Part shown: in pieces, positions 43,138-55,459 of the stretch
Layout of the letters: each line of letters opens with the position of its first letter
How positions within the stretch are numbered: position 1 is the first letter of the stretch
Source: Clavelina lepadiformis
Lineage: Eukaryota; Chordata; Ascidiacea; Aplousobranchia; Clavelinidae
Direction of reading: 5' to 3'
Assembly (NCBI RefSeq): GCF_947623445.1
Contig: NC_135240.1
Coordinates: 26,040,001-26,104,000, forward strand
Length of the DNA stretch: 64,000 bases
Position numbers and translations under genes: made by a program
Notes under the pieces: model-generated
Told to the model about the DNA's origin: nothing
The model's database searches: none
Seen by the model: the letters and a program-made list of their open reading frames with translations, nothing else

Positions 43138-46100
43138 CTAAATAACTTTTCGCGAGTTGGGAATTCCTGCGGTTGTTTGTTTCTGTGTTTTGATAACTGT
43201 CTTGGATGGAAAATAGTTGCTACTTGATCGAACTGGGATAGGAATGGAGATCTCGCTATCCACCATATGATCATTGGAGCTTTTGTTTTGATTGCTTTCC
43301 GATTCGTCTCTTGAAGCGAATCCCAGAGCCGATTTTGATCGAATTGTTTTTGTCTCCTCAACGCCTAAAAACTTCACCTTTGTTGAAGCCAGACCAGTAG
43401 GACTTCTTCTTTCACCCGTCTCCACGCTATGAACTCGCAAGAGGGCGCTAGTAACCTCTGTCACGTCAACTTTTGCTTTTTCCTGTTCTACAGAAATAAC
43501 CATGCTTCGACTGCGCAGGGGAGTGAGATTAGGTGAGGCATTGGGGCTGTTTGTGGTTGATGACGTGGCCAGTACGGCCTGCTTCCAAGCGGATTTGAGT
43601 TTTTCCTCCTCTTCCTTTTTCCTAGCTTTAGTTTTTGCCAATTTTCGCTTTTCCTCACGTTGACGGAGCAAAGCCTCCTTCCGTCCCTTGAGTAATTCCC
43701 TAAATGATTTTCGTCAAAGGAACAATAAATAATGTAGATTGAGTTAAATTGTAAAAGTAATAAAACCTTATTGTTTCCTTTTTTGTTTTAAACAACATAT
43801 TAATTTAACGGGAACAGTATATAAGCTAAATCTGACAGAGATTAAATATCTGTACTTATATATAGGCTAACTTATCATAGACATTCTTAAACGTGCACCG
43901 GATAAATTTTTGTTGAAAAATGAAGGAGCTTTTCACAAAGCAAAGGTTTAGCGATAACCTTCCAGAAAACTAATGATTTGATTTAATGAAACTAATGATG
44001 AAGAAAGCCTACTTTACGAAGTTAATTGAATATATTCAGCACAAACTTTGTACGACCACAACAAAAACGCAGAACGGTTGATCAGTTTATAAAATAAATT
44101 ACGCGGCTCAATCTCGCGAAATATAAATTGGCTTGTTTATTTTCTGGCCTCAACTCTCAAGCATGACAGAAGCAGTGGTGATGAAATTTTACATCTGCAT
44201 TTGACTCTCAAATACGTTTCTCTTGCTTTCCAACACCCTGAAATGATTTGAAATAAAATTTCTACAGAATTACTTTTGCAGCAATTTGGTACAACTTCCT
44301 TGCAATAAAAACTTACACTTCTTTTAAGGCTAAAGCTTACGGGCCTTTGTCTTACTCTTATAATTACCTGTGCTACGTCTCCTACCTGAATACACATTAA
44401 TCATCTTATTTACCTTTAGGCCTATATGCTATGAACTGTCCATGTAAATAACCACTGCATTCACCGTAAATGAGCTGTCTATAAACGCAAGGCGAAAAAC
44501 TTACTTGTAGTCGACCTGCCCGTCGACATCAACATCCAAGCTGCTGACTAAATTCTTAAGTTGCTTCTTCGTGAATGGGATTCCAGCGTTCTGGATCCCT
44601 CTTTGGAATTCTTGAGGAGAAATTTTCCAGCTTGTGTCTTTATCAAAGCTTTTGAACAAGTCAACCAAGCGCAGTCTTTTCTCTTGAAGAAAATTCTGAA
44701 AGCGACAGTCCTCGTTAAATTCATTGATTCCAATCCGCATAAAGCTCACTTTATTCGATTTTAAGAAAGTTGCCCTACCTGGAGCAGCATCATAGGGTCA
44801 TCTTGCGGCGAACCTCTCCTTGTAAATCCCTCGCCAGATGTCTCTCTACGATTTGTTGTGAAAGAGAAAGAGGTACTGCTCCCTTTAGCGGCCATTGCTC
44901 GTTGTTTTAATTCCTCCGCCAGATCTTTGAATTCTTTGCTGATTTGGATACCCTAGGTGCATCAGTAGCCGTGGGTTAAGCTTCGGTTAGCTCAAAGATT
45001 ATACTTTGTCACATCATAGATCAGCTAGTTAAGCTATAATGTGATAAAACTAAACGTCGTCATTGGCACGAGCCCTAACAACAAAACCATTAAAAGCAGT
45101 AAGCCTTTCGCTACGTGTATGGCTTACGCCATCCTTCGTACCCTGAGATCTAGGTCCTCCAGAGCAGATTTTTCGTTCTTAGCAATAGATCGGAGTAATA
45201 TTAAAGCTCCGTCTCCTCCGATCGGGTTTTCTCCCAATTTGAGTGTTTTTAACGTGTCGTTGATTTCAAGACCTTTGGCGAGCATAAAGGCACCTAAAGA
45301 ACGGTTTGACTGAACCAACTTATACGTCTTATGCATACGAAACAATGACTACTTCGCTATGTCTGACGTAGGCTGAATGTATATCGAATGTGATAGGCCT
45401 ACTACTTATTAAAAATACTTTGGCAAGCAGTGAGTGATCTTAATGTTTATTAAATATTCATATCCAGTAGATATAAAACACACCTTTTCCCGTGATTCTG
45501 TTGTTGCTCAAATCAAGCCACGTGAGGGAGTTGTTTGTCTTCAGTGCTTCACCCATCGCCATAGCGCCCTCATCCGCAAACCCATTCCAGGATAAATCAA
45601 GGGATTTTATTGTGATGTTTAACTTCATCCCTGCGCAAATTGCTAACGCTCCCTAAAGCAAAAGTTAATAACTAAAATGCTTGCGTTTTCTGTTAAGATT
45701 TGTGAACTTGTTAGAATATAAAAAACAGTGTCTCGATCGCATTACAATCTCTGAGAGCGATTTAATGCTATCCCTGATGTGCTGAGGTGTTTTAGGTGTC
45801 AAAAGCTGCACCTATGAACATTACAGTCGTCTCAATATTTGGAGTTGAATTAAATCCTAACTTTACCTTTCGCCTCAAATGATTCCAGCTTAAATTAAGG
45901 CGTTTTATGGCTTCGTTTGACGCAATTGCTTGACCTAGCCACTCCCCACCGACTTCACAAAAGGCATTGCCACTCAGATTTAATTCCTTGGAACAATGAG
46001 AATATAACTTTAGCCCAAACTTTTCAACCATGATTCAATACGCGAAACTATAGGGTTAGCAACAGATTGTCTTAAATACCTTCAAACGAAAATTTTGTTT

Positions 46101-47379
46101 GAGCGCTTCCGCAAAATACTGGGCGTCCGAATCTTTGAAGTCATTTCTGGAAACGTTGAGTTCTTTCAAAGACGTGTTTTCTTGCAGCACCTCGCACACA
46201 AATCGAGCTCCCTCAGTGCCCAGTTTGTTGCAAGATATATTCTGAAATATCAAGGTATCAACAGGTAGAATGTTTTGAATAGCCAACTTCAACATGATAA
46301 AAAGCTGACTAGATAAACGTTATTTGTTCGCAATAAACTGTAACTCATCAAGTACCGGTTGGTCCACGTATATTAACTAACCAAGTAGCAAATGTAGCAA
46401 TTTTCCATCAACATTTCAGCAATATCCTGCATGCCTTCAGACGTAATCCAATTGTCTTCGATATTCAGTTCCAAGATGGACGTGTTCACCTAAAGTTTGC
46501 AAATGATATTATAAAAATATGCTACTAGAATTATTCGTAGATCGTAAAATAAGCATGTTGACAGGAATTAAATCGCACATATTAAAGAAAGATGTTAGAC
46601 ATAAAAACTTGTTGATTGCAGGGGACCTGCAGTTACTGGTTGATTCATGTTCAATAAAGCACCGGTAACTTACCACCAACGGTGCTGCAATAGCTTTGGC
46701 TCCATTCGGACCCAGACTGTGGTGGCTCATATTCAACACTTCGTCGTTCATATGCGCTAGAAAATACGAGGCTGGTACCACGCCGAGTTGCTCGCAGTAT
46801 TTGACGTATGTGTCTTTTGCTGTCATGCTGCGGTACTTATTCACTGATGTATCTGGCATTTAGACATTTTTAAAGATATGTGTTCTATTGTGTTAGTTAC
46901 TACAAATAGTGTGTTAGCCCAGTTGTAATTTTTATGTCTTGTCTACCGTTATAATGAAGGGATTTCATACGTACTGTTGGCTAACCTTTGACTTTCCACC
47001 ATAACGTTTAAAAAACGTAAATAATAATTAATAGATTACGCAATCTCAGGTAAGATTCAATCAGTCGTAAATGTAAAAAGACAGATCATTTATTCATTTC
47101 TAGGAACCAATAAAAAATCGAAAAACGAACCTTCCATTTCCAAATCGGTGTCGTATTCGTCTTCATCGCTTGTCACTGGAGCTTGAAGTTGGACTTTAAA
47201 GGCTTTCTTTCCAACATCCTAGGCATGATAAGAGTATGAGCTACTCACTCTATGCGTTAAAAAAACCCACAATTACAAAATAATTTCACCTCATTTTCCG
47301 TGACTTCATTAACATCTGTTAGACTTCCCTGCAACATTTCATTTTCTTTTTTTTCGTCGTTTTCCGGGTTTGGCGCCAT
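43138..47379 (-). CDS. LRRC74-like leucine-rich repeat protein with EF-hands
   Basis: Eleven minus-strand exons: 47379-47290, 47218-47131, 46852-46674, 46489-46382, 46241-46080, 45986-45867, 45652-45484, 45293-45142, 44952-44779, 44695-44505 and 43699-43138; 664 residues and phases close. An acidic N-terminus is followed by the block CEQLGVVPASYFLAHM typical of LRRC74A/B. Then come ribonuclease-inhibitor-type LRRs (LNMSHHSLGPNGAKAI, ELNLSGNAFCEVGGEWLGQA, SLDLSWNGFADEGAMAMGEA, LKLGENPIGGDGALIL). Residues about 415-480 hold two canonical EF-hand loops (DKDTSWKISPQEF and DVDVDGQVDYKE). A basic, Glu/Lys-rich coiled segment and a Ser-rich tail follow. Function in animals is poorly known; a calcium-sensing scaffold is inferred from the EF-hands. 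It is longer than I recall for vertebrate LRRC74A (about 490). Confidence 0.88.
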
Positions 47380-49214
47380 GTTTTAATATTTTAATCTACA
47401 CTTCTACAGGATGAAAACGCACCAGAAAAAAAATTAACTCAATCACTTCTTATCAACAAGAAATTTGGTCTTTTTGACGTCATAATCGTTTACATGACGC
47501 TTATCAGCTGGTGACCTTACGGTTATCTAAAGCTGACAGTTAAGCCAAACCTGTGCAATTGCTTTTCTTCTTGTGAAGGCTGTTAAGTTTTAAATGTTTT
47601 CAAAATACCAGGGCAAGCTTTTTCCGGTTACTTTCTCTCAGATAGGTAAAAGACACTTTGGTAAATATTTGCTGTCAGAATAGAGTCATTCTAAACAGAA
47701 CTGCCTGTATTATCACTACTTAAATGACGCAGAGAAGCCATCAAGTCAAATATTAATAAGGTTCTATTCAAATAATTCAACAAATTCTCAAGGAGGGAAA
47801 GCAAACATGTTCATCACAACGCCTGCAAACCGCATACCAAATCACTTTAAAGCCTGTTTGTTAATATACAAATCTTTAGCTTTTAAAGGCGATACTGTAG
47901 AAATGAGTTGTGGAATGTGAATTATATTGTCGCCATAAATGCCCCATTGCTTTTGTAATGGGAACCTGTAACACAACAGTTCTGCCGACACTAATAATTT
48001 ATGATCTAGCCTTACAACGTAATGTTAAGCTTACGGTCACCATAGCAACGACACAAAAATACTTGTGCGACCACGGATACGTTACATAAGCCAATACACG
48101 TCTTAATTTGAATTATAGCAGAGAATTTTATTCAGATACGTTTACAACACAGTACGCTTACACAGGCCAAATATACGGGCGTCGTGCAAGGAAATCTGGA
48201 AACTACTTTTCCAAATGCATAAGGTACATGCAAAACGATACAGAAATCCCGTTTTAATTTAAAGGTAACCGAGCGCAGATACAGCTAAGAGAAAGGAAGA
48301 GTAGAATAAGACGAACGACTTTTGCGAGAGTAGCAGAATTACACACTTTCTAGATTTCCTTGAAAAACAACTGACATCTGAATGGTAGAGTTGCTTGCGA
48401 GCTAATGCAGTACTCGTAAGACCGGTGTAGTACTGTAGTAATATTTATCCCAGTTTCAGTAAATTCTTAAGACATCTTTGAGGTTTTGCAAACCTATGTT
48501 GTCACTACAGTATATGTTGTGCTTTCTGTTTGATGGTTAAACAATGAACTTTGTTGACAAAATAGGAGAGTGGCATGATAGTAGGAAAAATATGCTAAAA
48601 ATACAGAGTTCAGATTTGTAGATTAATTATCAATAGCTGAAACAAAAAATACATATCCAATATTTTTTCAGTACAACCGTAACAAAGCACACCACTATGC
48701 TGGGCTCACTGTTGACAATGGATGTTAATTAATTTCTAAAACAGCATCTTTACAACTATACAAAAAAATTAAAAAGGAATCACTGACAACAAAAAACTAT
48801 AAAAATGAAAATAAAATCACAAATTTGAAGCACAGCCGGCAAACGTTTGTTTAACAGCTCAAGAGCATTATAGATTTTCTTGAAAAATTCACACAATGCA
48901 TATATTGCATGATGCCCACCTTTTACGTCAACTGCTTTAAGTACGCAATGAACAAAGGCTACATGCAGCAAAAGCTCGTCAACTCAACTTGGCTTAAATC
49001 GAAATTTCGATTAACACGAAGTAATTTTACAACCTACAAGTGCTGATGACTATTTAACAAGATTGGGATAACTCAAAGTAATTTAATCAGTTTCTTGAAC
49101 TAAAAGAACTTTAACTGCACATAGCGATAACGTATAGTAAGGTTATTACAATCTAAATATGCATATTGAGAAGAAAAACACAGAATATATGCAAACAAAA
49201 CGTTTAAGGTTTTA
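47380..49214. other. Intergenic LRRC74 / LCLAT1
   Basis: 1.8 kb holding the presumed LRRC74 promoter and the LCLAT1 3' side. Short frames (for example 48780-48971) carry no recognisable domain. Confidence 0.55.
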
Positions 49215-49216
49215 TT
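49211..49216 (-). terminator. Poly(A) signal fused to LCLAT1 stop codon
   Basis: On the minus strand the coding end reads TCG TAA TAA AAC, so AATAAA overlaps the stop codon by two bases. Confidence 0.45.
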
Positions 49217-51505
49217 ACGATGGATTATTTAAATATTTTTGATATATGTTCTGCTGCTTAGCATCACCCTTTGCCTCATTTAAAAACCGGCCACCCTTTT
49301 TACCCCAAAGTTTTTTAGGTTTACGCATTTCGTGGATAATCATTTCCATTTTTTCAATGCCGTCTAAAAGTACAGTTTCCGTCAGGTAGAAAAGAACCAA
49401 CATGAATGCATAGAAGCGAGCAAACTGTGACACTATTAGTAGGTAGGTAAAAATAATAGAAATAAGAACCCATGAAATCAACGCCAACCACAGAATCCAT
49501 GACCTGGGGTGGTATGGGGGCTTCTTCTTTGACTTGAACTTACGCAGCGAGTGATTGGGCTCGGAGTAGAATTCCTTGAGAAGCTCTTCCTTATTGGCCC
49601 AGATCTTTTGGCACCAATTCGCCAATTTCTCTTCATCTTTAGGCAGCTGCAGAGGAAGAGATTTTCTATTTAAACTTATAAATACAAAAATATTGCAAAT
49701 CATCAGCATAAATGACAAAAGTCACTATTGCTTTGCATCTTACACATTGCACTTCTTATCTGCATTTATTTTCGTAAAAAAATGCTGAAGTTTCCAAACC
49801 TCTGAAATGGAGTGACGCTTTATGTGAAAATGCACTTCACGAGGGACCTCCCCTAATAGCATCTCCTTTTCTCCTTGTGGAAGATTGTATGGGTATGCAA
49901 TGGTGACATCATGAACAGCGTGAATACCACTTACTAAAATATCCAAATAAATACAGAAAAAAATATATGTTAACTTCAAAGGTGTTACTATGTGTCACTA
50001 TAACTTCGATTAAAATACTGGGTGTAAAATAAATACATTAAATAATAAATATATAAATTAAAAATACACTTTCATCAGCAAAAATGCCACTGAATAAACG
50101 TAACATAACAAACATATATATATGTAAAATTGTGTAAATAAACATATGTTGCCTTTAAAGGAGCTGCTAGTTTAATTGAAAATAACTCACTTTCTCTGAG
50201 CGTGTTAACGAAGTAGGTGAATCCTTTAGTGCGTGGATGTAACACATAATCAAACACAGGAAGATCCTTCTTCTTAGCAAATTCTGCACTTCTTTTTCGA
50301 TTGTCTTCACTCAGATCAGTTCCTTGGATGAAAGACGTGTATCAACATTAACCTAACTAACATTAACGTAACATTAACCTAACTAACGTTGTAATTATGA
50401 TAAATAAATGCAAACACTTGTTTCTTTTCAAAGGTTTAATAGATTTAACCTAATGATGATAGGTTTACATGCGGCAAGCTGGTACTACAATATTAGTAAT
50501 TGGTGCACTAATAGAAGGAAATAAACAAAAAGGCTAGAAAACTATCCATAACAGCACACAAAAACATGTGGCAATGTCAAACACAGTTGACAACTAATTT
50601 CTGTGGCACAAACCTTCAGGAAAGAAGAGAATGTTTGGCTTTGAATCGAGCTCCACAAAGTAACTTAATATTCTGTCAATATGATCCTGGTCTGTTTCCC
50701 AATTGCGATCTAGAAATATGTAGGCGGCCACTTGCATCGCCCATCCTAAGAAAAAGATCTTTTTTGTGTGATATTCATATTACCAAATGCAACATTTTTT
50801 CAACAAAAATGACATTGGGAAAAAAGAGTATTTAAACGAACTGTAATTAATTTGGGCAAAATAAATAACTGCATAGTACCTATTCCTGGGACACGTTTGA
50901 GCGCCGACTTTAAGGCAATTTTTTGTCGATTCAAGATTTTCAGATGGAAAACAACAGGAAAAAAGAACATCCAATCAATGCGTGTTCTGTGGTTCATTAG
51001 GACAACTGTTTTTTCATGTCTTTCTATAGAATCACCGGTGACCACAATCTTGGTCCTGAAAACCTTCTCTGAAAGAATTGCAAGGTAATTATGTGGTTGG
51101 TTTGGCAGATAAATGAAGACTTACACAAAAATCCAAAACACTTTAAGACAGAACTTACCATAAATAGCCTTGAAGATGTTGAAAGTCACATGAAAAAACA
51201 AAAAATAAGTTTGCCCATTTACAATTTTCAGATTTTAAGTACTTAAACCAAACTTCAACGGACACTAAACTCATGAAGAAACACATGAAAAACGATTTAT
51301 GATTACTTACCACTAAAACAGTTTGCCAGGTTGAAGCCAATACTTCAGCCACTCTTCTAAAGAGCCAAGGCCACACAAACATGAGCGGTAGAACTGGTCC
51401 ATAAATAAATACAGCGCCGTAGAAACTCGTTATAAAAATAAATGACAGTGAAAGGATTCCCCCAATGATTCCGAAAGGCGCATACCGCAACTTGCTGCTT
51501 GTCAT
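49215..51505 (-). CDS. LCLAT1: Lysocardiolipin acyltransferase 1-like (LPLAT/AGPAT family)
   Basis: Seven minus-strand exons: 51505-51311, 51168-51159 (10 nt), 51068-50880, 50745-50614, 50322-50191, 49933-49800 and 49646-49215; 407 residues. N-terminal membrane segments (ITSFYGAVFIYGPVLPLMFV) are followed by the acyltransferase motif NHRTRIDW (about 94-101), VPGIGWAMQ, FPEGTD (173-178), LHPRTKGFTYFV and HDVTIAYPYNLPQ, then a C-terminal tail with membrane segments (WILWLALISWVLISIIFTYL). The order and wording match vertebrate LCLAT1, an ER or mitochondria-associated enzyme that re-acylates lysophospholipids such as lysocardiolipin and lyso-PI. The 10-nt exon is needed for frame: exon 1 ends at a codon boundary and exon 3 starts with two leftover bases. 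AGPAT5 is a less likely alternative. A hAT miniature element sits 82 bp upstream of the ATG. Confidence 0.93.
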
Positions 51506-51586
51506 AATTGCATGTAGCTTTCTAATTGTTGGACGCTAAACGGCAAGAAATACCACCAGTCACCAAGAAGCAGCATGTGCCTAGGC

Positions 51587-52029
51587 CAGAGGTGACGAAC
51601 CTGCGGCCCACCAAACGATTTGACAAACGCCCATACATGCAAGGCATATAGGACTTATAGGAAATTCCTATAACACCGGCAGGGTTGCCATACCGTCCGG
51701 AAAATTCCGGACATGTCCGGAATTTAGGGTTAAATTTTGCGTCCGGGAGACCAGCAGTCTTGAACTTTCTTTCACCTGTTTCTAATCTTTGCGCAATGCG
51801 ATATCAAAAGCTGATAGCACAATTGAGTCGCAGCAGTATGTCTTCAATAGATTGCCGCACTCAATCGATGTATTTTTTGCGGCCGCGGGAGCAGCTAAAA
51901 ATCTGCCAAATGAAGCGGTTGTGCTTGAATGCTAATTATTATGCAAAATGTTAAAAAAATTGTGCGGCCCGCTTGCTCAGCCGTAACTGACAAAGTGGCC
52001 CGCGTCATCGAATAGGTTCGTCACCCCTG
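51587..52029. mobile_element. hAT-type miniature element with exact 8-bp duplication
   Basis: 443 bp from CAGAGGTGACGAACCTGCGG to AGGTTCGTCACCCCTG, flanked on both sides by GCCTAGGC (51579-51586 and 52030-52037). GCGGCCC-rich subterminal regions fit one hAT group. Inside, near 51681-51750, CAGGGTTGCCATACCGTCCG with CCGGAC repeats looks like part of a second hAT-like element. No transposase frame. Confidence 0.92.
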
Positions 52030-52462
52030 GCCTAGGCCTACAACTACAAGCTTAGTCTACAACAGAAAAACCAACCATTAATATGATAATGTAAAACATT
52101 AAGCCGTAAAAATAAACTACTGCATTTATACTTTTCAATCAGTCGGAAATTATGATTTGAGCCCAACATTTTTTGTTTGTTTGCAATGAACTTGTTCATG
52201 CTGTTCATTGACCATCATTTGACCTACATGTCTGATCATCTTGCAAGCGAAAGTACGTTAATCTATAAAAATCGCATAATATAAATACAGGAGTGACATA
52301 TTTACATAAAACTGCAGTTAGTAAACGAAAGTTTACTGAATAAATTAATAAATATATGAAAAAAATATATAATTTAAGTATAATAGTAGAAATATATATG
52401 CAGTATGTTTTCACATATATTACTTAATTAAATGTTAGCAACACTTATGTAAGGGTATCTAT

Positions 52463-52500
52463 CATAGATATTTTATAAACATGTTGATAATATATCTATG
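52463..52500. mobile_element. Small palindromic insertion, decayed
   Basis: Arms CATAGATAT and ATATCTATG, the same terminal bases as the palindrome at 38107. The flanking 8-mers GTATCTAT and GTGTTTAT match at 6 of 8, both differences being transitions. Confidence 0.4.
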
Positions 52501-52924
52501 GTGTTTATACGCTCAATGCTAATAGACATCGTATATTTAAACTTATGTTGTAAACTTAATAACTAGTAAGTGTAGTACTGTAGTAAGGACATGGTCTTTT
52601 CGTCCGTAATTTTATATATCGCATTCAAGTATTGAGACACTGTGCCTTTTTTCCAAATCTTGAAGAGTAAAGTGACCCATCTAACTTTAATATGGTTGGA
52701 TATCTTTAATTTGATAATGGTGTAAACCGCTAAATCCTTTCGCTTCGTGTTTGATGCAAAGAGGATATGTGTAGTAAAAAAGAAGTAAACACGCAGTTTG
52801 AAAAGTGCTGCAGGCCCTTGCAGTGGCATTCTCTACTCATCTAGCTGTTTGGTCAAAGAGTTAAGGGAGTTAAGAGAATGATGATTGGCGCTGCTGTATG
52901 CACCAAAATAAAGGTACGGGAAGT

Positions 52925-53045
52925 ACTTTTCGTATTATTTATTTTTCGACTTTGCCTGTGTGAGCGAAACTTATGGCACTAACCTCGTTGTAGACTGGTC
53001 AATCAAAAATATGCTCACAAACCATCAACGAACGGGGAAAAGCGG
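52925..53045 (+). repeat. Dispersed repeat, copy C
   Basis: Diverged relative of 3615-3735 (ATTATTTATTTTTCGACTTTG, ACTAACCTCGTTGTAG, ATGCTCACAAACC, AACGGGGAAAA). Confidence 0.45.
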
Positions 53046-55459
53046 AAAGACCCTGAGGGCTTAAAGCGTAGGCCTACCAGGTTCATTGAACAGGTAGGAA
53101 TAGTTTACTCTGCTAAAAATTTAAATCTTGCAGCTTCAACTTTTCCAAAGATTTTGCAAATGGTTGGTGGTGTGGTATTGGATCTTATGTAGACTCACTA
53201 GAACGTGCCACCAAGTTACAAGTTTCAACGCGTGATTGATTGTAAGTTCTGGGCAATGTGTATGAGCCTCAACTACATGACTCATGTTTTTCACACCCAC
53301 AAAGTCTTATAGCTAACATGTGCTGTTTAATTGATATCTGATCACAAACATCATCTAGCATTTCATGGATCTGACAATGTTTGTATATTTGACTATATAT
53401 TTGAATGAATTTGATACTAGTTCATTCTGATTTTTTAGCTTCTTCATTGGTATACTGACACATTACATCGAAGCAGCACGATATAACATTTGTTAGAATG
53501 AGTTTTACTTGAATAAGCTTTGAGTCGTTATCACAGAAGCAGCTGTTTGTACAAACTGTAAAGCCTCTGTAAAAAAGGAAAAGGAAAAGGATCATTATAA
53601 AAACCGCACGAGAACGATACAGAAAACACGACGACAGAAAACAGAAAACACGAGATTTTGTGGTGTTGTGGAATAAATTTAGGAATAATGTTATTCTTTC
53701 GTTGTTCATTTATAACTCTCGGTTTCTAATTTTAATTAAGAAGTTTGTATTAAACTATATTGACTTTCCGTAACTTTTTATCTGTTCTGTATCCTGTGTG
53801 TTATATGTAGAAGATAGTCTATGTGGCCTTTAAACAATTTCAATCTCATTCTTACATTCGCAAAGCATTCCAGTGGGTAAACACAAGGAATCCAAGCTTG
53901 TTAAGTAGCTGACAAATGCTGTGTTAATCCAAATGATGTGGAAGTAAAGTCAAATGCAGTGGGAATAAAAAGCAAATGAGTAAATATTTGAGTCAAATTG
54001 GTATCGATTCGAGCTTTTTCCAGTGATAAGGAATCAGCATTTTTTAACACTACTTTGACTATATAATGTTCCCTTGCTGATTTTCAAAAGGGCGTCCTTC
54101 ACCAATGCAGAATCAACTGTCGCTATAAATTATAGGCAAAATATAATTGTGCCAATTTTTTCGACGCTATTGCATATATATTATATATGCAATGTCACTG
54201 GGCTTCGCAAGGCGTTAACAAGTGCAGTTGTGGTTAACGGTTCATTTTCAGGAATACCAAAACATGGAAGTCCTAATAAATTGCATCCATCGGAACACAT
54301 ACATATAGATAACCTCTGGAATCGGGTTTTGAACGCAGATAAATCATCGCCAAGTTTCATTGTATGGAAATCGCATATAATTTTAACTTCTGCCATGACG
54401 TAGTACAGCAAAGATATGCGTATATCGACCGTAAATGGTTATTATTTTATTGAACACAGCGAAATAACCTGGCAATATTGCTATTTCAATAAGAAAATTT
54501 ATTGTGAATAACTTTTTTTGGCAATGCTGAATGTGCCTGCAATACCGACTATAAATGTTACGTGTTGTTATGTCTAAAATTACCATAGTTTCCTTCAGTT
54601 ACATGATAACGAAGTTTATGAGCAAAGTATAGTCAGCATTGAAAATAGCACATCATCCGCGCTGGCTTCTTCATTCGACGTATAGACGTGGTTATCTGTT
54701 ACATAACGCATCTGTTTTATTCGAAATTCAGTGTCTTCTGGAAACAGCAGACGCGCAAAAGACAACAAGCAACAATGACATTTTTGCCACATCATGCCGT
54801 TTGTTACTCAGCAGATAAACAAAGGAAACGTCACTCACTATGAAGTCTGGCGTCTAATACTTTGAACATAGAAATCACTTCCCTGAAGTAAAATGTCATA
54901 CTCGAAAACCGTTTTAAATGACTCGGGATATTCGACTGATCATTTGCTATTCTAGATCACGGAGAAAAGTTCTTCTTGCCTTGAATGGTTGAGACAACAG
55001 CACGCAATTAGCGATGTCTCGCAAATTAAAAAACAATTTTGAAAATGCCAAAAGCACATCGCTGTTGAAATCATTCGCAGATGGAAGATAGAAATGGTTA
55101 AAATGTGAAAGCTGGCATTTCGAATACGACTGTTATTTTTTCAATAATAAAATAAAAAAATATTTATCGAATGGAAGGTCGAGCAGACAACATATGGAAT
55201 TGACAGCAAAACCGCTGAAGATTTGATTAGCGATTTGAGACCAGTATTCACATTAGTGTGTGTACGTTCGCAGAGTAAGTTATAAGTCAGACAGTTTTTT
55301 CTCACACGGTTCAAGCTTTTGGAAAAACAATGATTGCAAACTCTGTGTTTTAGTAGAACATTGCGAAAAGTTAAAAAAAATTAAGGATATTAAACTCAAC
55401 AAACTCAAACCTAAACGTTGATTATTCTTTGTGATGGTTGACTCTACGATGACTGAGAG

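Larger units (their letters stand above)
51506..55459. other. Intergenic LCLAT1 / ASIC-like gene
   Basis: Nearly 4 kb with no gene recognised. It holds a hAT-type element (51587-52029), a small palindromic insertion (52463-52500), a dispersed repeat (52925-53045) and an AT-rich palindrome at 54169-54193. Frames such as 54074-54403 have no recognisable domain. Confidence 0.55.

Noticed and set aside
54169-54193. AT-rich palindrome (ATTGCATATATA arms)
   Set aside because: Short arms of alternating AT and no direct repeat at the flanks; likely chance.
54074-54403. 109-codon frame in the LCLAT1-ASIC intergenic region
   Set aside because: No recognisable domain, and it is overlapped by an equally open minus-strand frame.
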